Source of the DNA: Sutterella sp. UBA1442
Lineage (GTDB): Bacteria > Pseudomonadota > Gammaproteobacteria > Burkholderiales > Burkholderiaceae_F
NCBI GenBank assembly: GCA_002329575.1
Contig: DCTK01000063.1
Coordinates: forward strand, 22,199 to 28,085
DNA: 5,887 nucleotides
Direction: 5' to 3'
Shown: positions 1 to 5,251 of the stretch, one piece after another
How the letters are laid out: every line of letters begins with the position of its first letter
How positions within the stretch are numbered: position 1 is the stretch's first letter
Translations under genes and position numbers: made by a program
The notes under the pieces: model-generated
Database searches by the model: none
The model's input: only the letters and a program-made list of their open reading frames with translations
What the model was told of the DNA's origin: nothing

Positions 1-91
1 GAACCCTTTGCGTCACTACTACTTGGGCAACCAAGAAGAAATTCAAGCCGCAATGGCCGCCGTTGCAGCACAAGGTAAAGCCAAGAAGTGA
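1..91 (+). CDS. gpmA: 2,3-bisphosphoglycerate-dependent phosphoglycerate mutase, C-terminal end (partial)
   Basis: Only the last 29 codons are present; complete codons start at base 2 and the TGA stop is at 89-91. The peptide begins NPLRHYYLGNQEEIQ and ends AAQGKAKK. This closely matches the C-terminal tail of GpmA, where an R-x-Y-Y-L-G-N segment is followed by an Ala-rich helix and a Gln-Gly-Lys-Ala-Lys end. The family interconverts 3-phosphoglycerate and 2-phosphoglycerate in the cytoplasm, in glycolysis and gluconeogenesis, and needs 2,3-bisphosphoglycerate as primer. The catalytic histidines lie upstream of the window and cannot be checked. Its stop codon overlaps the GTG start of the EnvC-like gene (GTGA), so the two are probably cotranscribed. 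The identification rests on a short but distinctive tail. Confidence 0.85.
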   Translation, partial: NPLRHYYLGNQEEIQAAMAAVAAQGKAKK

Positions 92-1554
92 TTCGGCCTC
101 TGCGCTTGATTGCAACTCTCACCAAGGCGCTCGGCGTTGCCGGCGCCTTGATGTGCCTTTCGCTCTCACCTCAGGGGATGCCGGAGGTGACAGGACAGGC
201 TGTTGCGCAAACGGCTCAGAAATCCACTGCATCAAAGCGCACCACAAGTTCTTCGGCCAAACGAACAACGAGTACAAAAAAAACTACTTCGTCGCGTTCA
301 AGCACCAAGAAAACGACAACTCGTAAAACAACAACTCAGAAAACTACTGCAAAAAAGACCTCTTCAAGCACTAAAGCGAAGAGTTCTGATGTCAGTGAAG
401 CCCGACGCAACGAGTTGCAAAGCCAACAGAAGTCACTTCAGGAACAGCTCGGATCGTTAAAAAAACAACTCTCGCAGGCCGAGGCAAGTCAAACGGAAGC
501 CTCGGATGCTCTGGCAGCCAGTGAGGAAGCCATTTCAAAAGCTAATCGACGCCTTCGGGAGCTCGGCAACGAGCGCTCTCGTGTTGAGCGCCGACTCAAA
601 GAACTTCGAGAACAAGAATTGGCCGTTACCGGACAATTAACAAGTGCAGAAAAACAAACTCGCGCAATTGCCCGTGCCCAATTTCTCAACAGCCGACGCC
701 AATCTTGGCAAACACTGATTGCCGGCACCAACCCCCACGAAGTTGCCCGTGATGCGGCTTCGTTACAGTATCTTGCACGCGCACAAGAAAAAGCTGTCAA
801 TCAGCTCTCGCGTCAGCAAGCTGACATTCACTCGGTCTCTGAAGAAACGCAAAGTCAACGCAAAGAACTTGCTTCCATTGAGTCCAATGAGAAAAAAGGC
901 CGAGAGCAGCTCGTTAAAGAGCAACAAACTCGAAAAGAAACGCTTGAAAAGCTCAAAAAACAAATCAGTGAGCAACGAGCATCTATCGATAAACTCGAGC
1001 GAGATCAGCAACGCTTGGGTGAATTGGTTGCCAACATCGATAAAGTTCTCGCGCAACGCAAAGCAGAAGCAGAGCGCAAGGCACGTGAAGCTCGCAAAAA
1101 GCAACCCGCAAGCGGCAAGGTCAGTGTCGGCGGCAAAGGAGCCGGAGCTTTTGCGGCTCAGCGCGGCAAACTTCTTATGCCAGCTTTAGGCAAGATTGTC
1201 GGTCGTTACGGCCAGGCTCGAGCCAATGTTTCCGGCAAGAGCACCACGTGGCGCGGCTTGATGATTCAGGCCCGTCAAGGTAGTGATGTACTCGCCTGCG
1301 CTAATGGTCAAGTGGTCTTTTCTGATTGGTTAAGAGGCTTCGGAAACATGATCATTCTTGACCACGGCGATGGCTATTTGTCGATTTACGCCAATAACGA
1401 ATCTCTTTATAAGAGTGTTGGCGATACGGTCACCCGAGGCGAAACGATTGCTTCGGTCGGCAATACGGGTGGTGAAGAAAAACCCGGCTTGTATTTTGAA
1501 TTACGCCGAAACGGACAGCCCCTCAACCCCTTGTCCTGGATCGGTAAAGATTAA
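88..1554 (+). CDS. envC: EnvC-like murein hydrolase activator (coiled coil plus degenerate LytM/M23 domain)
   Basis: A 488-residue exported protein that probably activates periplasmic N-acetylmuramoyl-L-alanine amidases at the division septum. In E. coli, EnvC does this under control of FtsEX. The start is GTG at 88, overlapping the gpmA stop; it gives a good signal peptide (R3, R6 and K13, then a hydrophobic stretch at about 14-27, with possible cleavage after A38-V39-A40). The next in-frame ATG (residue 22) would destroy this signal. Residues 45-100 are a Lys/Arg-Thr-Ser linker, and 101 to about 345 are heptad-rich coiled coil. Residues 362-488 are the LytM domain. The M23 zinc ligands are absent: W388-R-G-L-M-I stands where HxGxD is usual, Y434-A-N-N replaces the HLS-like site, and G467-L-Y-F-E replaces HxHFE. 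E. coli EnvC is degenerate in the same way, so this is an activator rather than a peptidase. No strong Shine-Dalgarno is visible beyond AAGG at 72-75, so translation is probably coupled to gpmA. The ctpA gene starts 21 bases later. Confidence 0.9.
   Translation: MIRPLRLIATLTKALGVAGALMCLSLSPQGMPEVTGQAVAQTAQKSTASKRTTSSSAKRTTSTKKTTSSRSSTKKTTTRKTTTQKTTAKKTSSSTKAKSSDVSEARRNELQSQQKSLQEQLGSLKKQLSQAEASQTEASDALAASEEAISKANRRLRELGNERSRVERRLKELREQELAVTGQLTSAEKQTRAIARAQFLNSRRQSWQTLIAGTNPHEVARDAASLQYLARAQEKAVNQLSRQQADIHSVSEETQSQRKELASIESNEKKGREQLVKEQQTRKETLEKLKKQISEQRASIDKLERDQQRLGELVANIDKVLAQRKAEAERKAREARKKQPASGKVSVGGKGAGAFAAQRGKLLMPALGKIVGRYGQARANVSGKSTTWRGLMIQARQGSDVLACANGQVVFSDWLRGFGNMIILDHGDGYLSIYANNESLYKSVGDTVTRGETIASVGNTGGEEKPGLYFELRRNGQPLNPLSWIGKD
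235..381 (+). repeat. Low-complexity Lys-Thr-Thr repeat region inside envC
   Basis: This encodes residues 50-98 of the EnvC-like protein, built almost entirely from Lys, Arg, Thr and Ser. It contains imperfect repeats of two basic residues followed by two or three Thr/Ser: KRTTS, KRTTS, KKTTS, KKTTT, RKTTT, QKTTA, KKTSS. At the DNA level it is A/C-rich (ACAACT and AAAACT-like units) and includes an eight-base A run at 276-283. It lies between the signal peptide and the coiled coil, so it should form a disordered, strongly positive tether in the periplasm. As I recall, E. coli EnvC has no comparable linker. Confidence 0.75.
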
Positions 1555-1561
1555 CTTTTGT

Positions 1562-1568
1562 AAAGAAG
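1562..1568 (+). promoter_or_regulatory. Ribosome binding site of ctpA
   Basis: AAAGAAG lies seven bases before the ATG at 1576, in the 21-base gap after the envC stop. It is purine-rich but not a full AGGAGG. It supports the chosen ctpA start, and the short gap argues for cotranscription with envC. Confidence 0.5.
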
Positions 1569-1575
1569 ATCGAAA

Positions 1576-3030
1576 ATGAAAATCTTCACGAAATCCCTTT
1601 TGGCTTTGACTTGTTCGGCTCTTTTTGCCGTACCGTGCTTGGCAGCTCCGACGCAAAATACTTCAGTGGCTAACGAATCTTTGCCGCTTCAAGAAATTCG
1701 TCAATTCACGGATGTCTATGCTGCCGTCAAAGCCTTTTATGTGGACAAAGAACAAACCGGTGATCGCCAATTGTTAGAAAATGCCCTCTCCGGTCTTTTG
1801 TCAGGACTCGATCCCCATTCTGCGTACCTGGACAAAGAAGCTTTTGCTGATATGAAAGAAGGCACTGAGGGAGAATTCGGCGGTTTGGGACTTGAAGTCA
1901 CGATGGATGCATCCGGTGTTCTCGTCATCGCCCCGATTGACGATACCCCGGCTGCCCGCGCGGGGATTTTAGCCGGCGACATTATTGTCAAGATCGACAA
2001 TCAAGCCACTCGTGCTCTGAGCTTATCGGAAAACGTCAAGCGCATGCGTGGTAAACCCAAAACCAAGATTGATCTCGTCATTGCCCGCAAGGGAGTCGAT
2101 AAACCCATCAACCTCACGATTACACGCGACATTATTAAAGTGCAATCCGTGAAGATGAAAACGCTCGATGACGGCATCGCTTATATCCGTATTTCGCAAT
2201 TCCAAGAACATACGGCATCCGATTTAGCAAAGTATTTAATTGATTTACAAAAGAAAAATCATCTCAAGGGGCTCGTACTTGACTTGCGTAACGACCCGGG
2301 TGGACTGTTAAACGCCGCTGTGGGCGTTGTGGCCACATTTGTCGGCCCCGATCAAGTCGTGGTGAGCACGAAAGGCCGTACGAATGACTCCAATCGAACG
2401 TTCAAGACACGTCAAACTGACTACTTAAACTACGGCCAAGATCCTGATGATGACTTGGTTGCCAAAGTGCCGCCCGAAGCTAAAACCGTTCCCATGGTTG
2501 TCCTAATCAACGCTGCAAGCGCCAGTGCAAGTGAAATTGTCTCCGGTGCCCTTCAAGATCACAAACGCGCCAAGATTATGGGACAACAATCATTCGGTAA
2601 GGGCAGTGTTCAAACCGTCTTGCCACTTCGGTCGCTCGATGGTGGAGAACCCACAACCGGCATTAAGCTCACCACCTCTCGCTACTACACGCCTTCCGGT
2701 CGCTCAATTCAAGCGACAGGGATTACTCCTGATATTGAAATCGCTGACACGGCAGAGGGCAATTACGCCACTTTCAATATTCGCGAAGCCGATTTAGCGC
2801 ACCATCTCAAGAGCGACGAAGAGATTCGAGCTTATGAGAAAAAGCAAAAGGAAGAAAGTGAAAAACAGCTCGATGAATCCGAGCAACCCAAAACACGATA
2901 TTTCTTCGGCGACAAGAATGACTTCCAACTTCAACAAGCCGTCAAAGTCTTAAAGGGTGAGAAGTATCTCACGGGTTTTGAGAAGAAAAAAGAAGTTGCC
3001 GATAAAGGGAAAACGGCTGCAAAAAAATAA
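1576..3030 (+). CDS. ctpA: S41 family carboxyl-terminal processing protease CtpA
   Basis: A 484-residue periplasmic serine protease that cleaves substrates near their C-termini. The signal peptide has K2 and K6, a hydrophobic stretch at 7-19 and likely cleavage after C21-L22-A23; no lipobox is seen. A PDZ domain spans about 96-177 (entry motif EGEFGGLGLEV), with the S41 core following to about 390. The catalytic triad is intact: S317 in SASASEI, K342 in SFGKGSVQ (25 residues on) and Q346 (Lys+4), the spacing of CtpA/CtpB enzymes. The residue two before S315 is Ala (A313) and the next A314, where many homologues have Gly; this is a minor deviation. The C-terminal part carries a Glu/Lys-rich segment (about 410-435), a FFGDKNDFQLQQAVKVLKG-like helix, and a Lys-rich tail. 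CtpA-type proteases in other Gram-negatives degrade cell-wall hydrolases, so its place after envC suggests a shared role in peptidoglycan remodelling. The substrate here is unknown. Confidence 0.95.
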   Translation: MKIFTKSLLALTCSALFAVPCLAAPTQNTSVANESLPLQEIRQFTDVYAAVKAFYVDKEQTGDRQLLENALSGLLSGLDPHSAYLDKEAFADMKEGTEGEFGGLGLEVTMDASGVLVIAPIDDTPAARAGILAGDIIVKIDNQATRALSLSENVKRMRGKPKTKIDLVIARKGVDKPINLTITRDIIKVQSVKMKTLDDGIAYIRISQFQEHTASDLAKYLIDLQKKNHLKGLVLDLRNDPGGLLNAAVGVVATFVGPDQVVVSTKGRTNDSNRTFKTRQTDYLNYGQDPDDDLVAKVPPEAKTVPMVVLINAASASASEIVSGALQDHKRAKIMGQQSFGKGSVQTVLPLRSLDGGEPTTGIKLTTSRYYTPSGRSIQATGITPDIEIADTAEGNYATFNIREADLAHHLKSDEEIRAYEKKQKEESEKQLDESEQPKTRYFFGDKNDFQLQQAVKVLKGEKYLTGFEKKKEVADKGKTAAKK

Positions 3031-3060
3031 GCCCGAGACTCCTTAATCTGCAGTAGCGTT

Positions 3061-4191
3061 ATGCAACAGGTACTGATTCACGTCGTTCCGCTATTTTTTG
3101 CGCTCTATGCCTACGTGAGCCTTTACTCAAAAACCAAGGCTCACCCGGTCATTAAGGGTATTGCGCTCATTTTGATTTTGATATCAAGCCAATACCCGGC
3201 GTTTTGCCGTTCCCATTTCATGGGTTATGGGCATTCCATTCCGCACTTTGGAATTGTGCTCTACTGCTGGCTTTTTGCAACGCAACTATTGATGATTATT
3301 TTCGGGTTCGGCAAAGATTTCATTGCCCTGCTTTATCGCCTCAAGACTCGAAAAGCATTACCTCATCCGACGACAACCGGAGTTTCTTTAACAGCCATCG
3401 CCATGGTGCTGGCAGCCTGGGGTAGCTATGCTGCTCTGTCCCAGCCGCCCATTTACCGACTTGATGTTACGATCAAAAATCTTCCTCAAGCTTTTGATGG
3501 CTTTACGATCGCACAATTGTCGGACATCCATGCCAGTCCCCTGCTTGATCGTAATCGTTTAGTCAAGGTGGTTGAACGCACTAATGCTCTGCAACCTGAT
3601 TTAATTGCTATTACAGGTGACATTGTTGACGGAAAAACTGAAGCTCGCTTGCATGATGTTGCCCCTCTAGCTGACCTTGTTGCCCCTTACGGCGTCTTTG
3701 CCATCGAAGGCAACCACGAACATTACGCCGCTTACGAGGCCTGGATGCGAGTGCTTCCGACACTCAATATTGACATGCTTTTCAATGAACACCGTTTCAT
3801 CAAAAAAGACGGTGCAACTATTGCATTGGCAGGCATCACGGATCCAATGGCCCAGCGTTACCACCGAAGCGAACCCAACGTAGAAAAAGCCATTGAGGGC
3901 ATCCCTGAAAACATGCCCATTATCCTCTTGTCGCACCAGGTCAAATACACAAAAGACTATGCGAAATATCCCATTGCGTTGCAATTATCCGGTCATACAC
4001 ATGGCGGACAAATTCTCGGCATGCATTGGCTTGCTCAGTTTCTAAATAAGGGCTTTGTGAAAGACTACTATCGTGTTGGCAACTTACAACTGTATGTCAG
4101 CCGAGGAACGGGACTGTGGTATGGCTTTCCCATTCGCCTAGGGATCTCGAGCGAAATCACCTTAATTACGCTCAAAGCATCACAAAACTGA
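3061..4191 (+). CDS. Membrane-anchored metallophosphoesterase, YaeI/YkuE-like
   Basis: A 376-residue calcineurin-like phosphoesterase with a membrane-embedded N-terminus. Hydrophobic segments lie at about 3-22, 30-45, 64-84 and 107-126. Basic residues cluster between segments 1 and 2 (K24, K26, K32) and between 3 and 4 (K85, R93, K95, R97, K98). By the positive-inside rule, the catalytic domain (about 131-372) faces the periplasm. The two-metal site is complete: D155-x-H157 (LSDIH), D187 (TGDIVDG), N218-H219-E220 (GNHE), H292 (LLSHQ) and G311-H312-T313-H314-G-G-Q. The final motif is typical of the YaeI/YkuE branch, which contains phosphodiesterases/pyrophosphatases acting on phospholipid- or undecaprenyl-linked substrates; the substrate here cannot be read from sequence. 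The start is ATG 3061, because the next Met (residue 54) would remove two membrane segments. No clear Shine-Dalgarno is seen. It follows ctpA by 30 bases and is likely cotranscribed. It is longer than YaeI or YkuE (about 270-290 residues) because of the extra membrane segments. Confidence 0.85.
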   Translation: MQQVLIHVVPLFFALYAYVSLYSKTKAHPVIKGIALILILISSQYPAFCRSHFMGYGHSIPHFGIVLYCWLFATQLLMIIFGFGKDFIALLYRLKTRKALPHPTTTGVSLTAIAMVLAAWGSYAALSQPPIYRLDVTIKNLPQAFDGFTIAQLSDIHASPLLDRNRLVKVVERTNALQPDLIAITGDIVDGKTEARLHDVAPLADLVAPYGVFAIEGNHEHYAAYEAWMRVLPTLNIDMLFNEHRFIKKDGATIALAGITDPMAQRYHRSEPNVEKAIEGIPENMPIILLSHQVKYTKDYAKYPIALQLSGHTHGGQILGMHWLAQFLNKGFVKDYYRVGNLQLYVSRGTGLWYGFPIRLGISSEITLITLKASQN

Positions 4192-4275
4192 TTTCTGTGC
4201 CCAAATTTCTGCGCTCAGGGTCGCTAAAGCGGTTAAGATTAGAGATATAGGTCCGTTTTTTCGAAGGATCCGCTT
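4192..4275 (+). promoter_or_regulatory. Intergenic gap, presumed promoter of the FtsK-like gene
   Basis: This 84-base AT-leaning gap separates the metallophosphoesterase from the FtsK-like gene, much wider than the other gene gaps here. A weak -10-like TAAGAT is at 4234-4239, but no convincing -35 box is found at normal spacing, so the promoter is presumed from layout rather than recognised. No hairpin with a following T-run is evident to end the upstream transcript; the six-T run at 4256-4261 follows no stable stem. GGTCC at 4250-4254 could pair, with one bulged base, with GGATCC at 4266-4271 and partly cover the ribosome binding site. Confidence 0.3.
4263..4268 (+). promoter_or_regulatory. 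Ribosome binding site of the FtsK-like gene
   Basis: GAAGGA ends seven bases before the ATG at 4276. It is the best Shine-Dalgarno match in the window and fixes the start of the FtsK-like gene. Confidence 0.7.
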
Positions 4276-5199
4276 ATGCTCAATAAAAATAATTTGCGTT
4301 ATAGCGCTGCCATTGAGGCGCTCATTGAAAAACACTCCCAAGAAGGCAATGACAGCATGTGGAGTATCTGGCGCGAGCGCCAGGTCAACCGCAATGAATA
4401 CGGTGGCAACTATTCATTCGTGCTCGGTCGCCGAGCCGACACTGACAAGCCCCTGTATCTGAACTTTGAGTCTGCATTTGAGGGCTCTCCGGCTCACGCC
4501 CCCTACACTCTGGTGACCGGTATGACCGGTAGCGGTAAAAGTTCATTCCTGCGCAATTTAATCCTTGATATCGCCATGACAAATTCTCCGGACTTGGCGG
4601 CCATCAAGGTCTTTGATCCCAACGGTGGTTGGGCATTTGAGAGCTTGAAAGGATTGCACCGCATGCGCGTAGAAACCAACATTGAAACAACGAAAAGCTA
4701 CTTGGAAAGCATCACCAAGTCGATTGCCGCGCATGAACAGCTTTTTGAAACGTTAGGCGTCAAGACACTTGAAGAATGCAATAAGGTATTAGGTTTAAAG
4801 AAACGCATTCTGCGTACTTTCGTCATCATCGATGAAATCGCTGTCTGGTTAATTGACGATGACTTCAAGGCCAAACTCAATGAAGCACTTGAGGCCATTT
4901 CCAACAAAGGCTGGAGCACGGGCTATCACTTGGTTTTAGCGACCCAATGGCCAGATCCGCGAGTGCTACCGCGAGAAATTCGCGACTATTTCGGCAACCG
5001 CATCTCTCTTAAGCTACCTACAGCAGATATGAGTGAGTATGCTTTGGGCATCAAGGGAGCCGAATCCCTCACGGAACTTGGACATATGTTGGCTATTTTA
5101 GGCAATGAGTCTGCACCCATCAATTGCTGGGTGCCCTGGCTCTCGGATGAAGACGCCGAACGCATGGTTACTGCCACACGCGTGGCAGAAGATCGCTAA
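4276..5199 (+). CDS. Stand-alone FtsK/SpoIIIE-type motor ATPase
   Basis: A 307-residue soluble P-loop ATPase. From about residue 48 it follows the FtsK/SpoIIIE motor domain: a beta-strand lead-in (FVLGRRADTDKPLYLNF), then Walker A G82-M-T-G-S-G-K88-S89, an acidic strand F113-D114-P115 equivalent to the IDP strand of FtsK, and Walker B FVIID186-E187. It continues with the A222-T223-Q224 motif that FtsK proteins carry as ATQRP, then N241-R242-I-S-L (equivalent to NIPxRI), and ends near residue 296 with a S-D-E-D segment like the FtsK domain end. All nucleotide-binding residues look intact. It lacks the membrane helices and linker of cell-division FtsK (usually 700 residues or more) and the C-terminal gamma winged helix that reads KOPS sites. 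Known relatives form hexameric double-stranded DNA pumps; whether this one moves DNA is inference. The first ~45 residues are not recognised and may be an oligomerisation or partner-binding segment. It has its own ribosome binding site and terminator, and base composition does not differ obviously from its neighbours. An orphan mobile-element transfer ATPase is an alternative. Confidence 0.8.
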   Translation: MLNKNNLRYSAAIEALIEKHSQEGNDSMWSIWRERQVNRNEYGGNYSFVLGRRADTDKPLYLNFESAFEGSPAHAPYTLVTGMTGSGKSSFLRNLILDIAMTNSPDLAAIKVFDPNGGWAFESLKGLHRMRVETNIETTKSYLESITKSIAAHEQLFETLGVKTLEECNKVLGLKKRILRTFVIIDEIAVWLIDDDFKAKLNEALEAISNKGWSTGYHLVLATQWPDPRVLPREIRDYFGNRISLKLPTADMSEYALGIKGAESLTELGHMLAILGNESAPINCWVPWLSDEDAERMVTATRVAEDR

Positions 5200-5219
5200 T
5201 TTTCACTAATCCTGGATAG

Positions 5220-5244
5220 GGAGCGCCAATCGGCGCTCCTTTTT
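5220..5244 (+). terminator. Rho-independent terminator after the FtsK-like gene
   Basis: An eight-base perfect GC-rich stem (GGAGCGCC at 5220-5227 with GGCGCTCC at 5232-5239) has a four-base AATC loop and is followed directly by five T at 5240-5244. It begins 20 bases after the FtsK-like stop codon. There is no A-run on the left side, so it should act only on + strand transcripts. It ends eight bases before the next start codon. Confidence 0.9.
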
Positions 5245-5251
5245 GACTGAC

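Noticed and set aside
63..460. Plus-strand alternative frames at 63-326 and 203-460
   Set aside because: They read the gpmA end and the KTT-rich part of envC in other frames. The compositional bias explains their length.
489..1104. Minus-strand open frames at 489-800 and 763-1104 opposite envC
   Set aside because: They mirror the coiled-coil coding sequence of envC, have no recognisable domain, and lie opposite a clearly real gene.
719..1189. 156-codon plus-strand frame overlapping envC
   Set aside because: A Lys/Ser-rich shadow of the coiled coil with no domain, fully inside envC.
1576..1650. CtpA as a lipoprotein
   Set aside because: Cys13 and Cys21 are not preceded by a lipobox (LTC and VPC contexts), while a type I cleavage site after A23 fits.
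3667..3984. Minus-strand 105-codon frame
   Set aside because: Antisense to the metal-binding core of the phosphoesterase, whose motifs prove the plus strand is coding.
4276..5199. Calling the ATPase the cell-division FtsK
   Set aside because: It lacks the N-terminal membrane helices, linker and C-terminal gamma domain, and its size is under half of normal FtsK.
4192..5251. A prophage, integrated plasmid or transposon carrying the FtsK-like gene
   Set aside because: No integrase, transposase, relaxase, terminal inverted repeats or target duplications were seen on either side, and base composition does not shift visibly.
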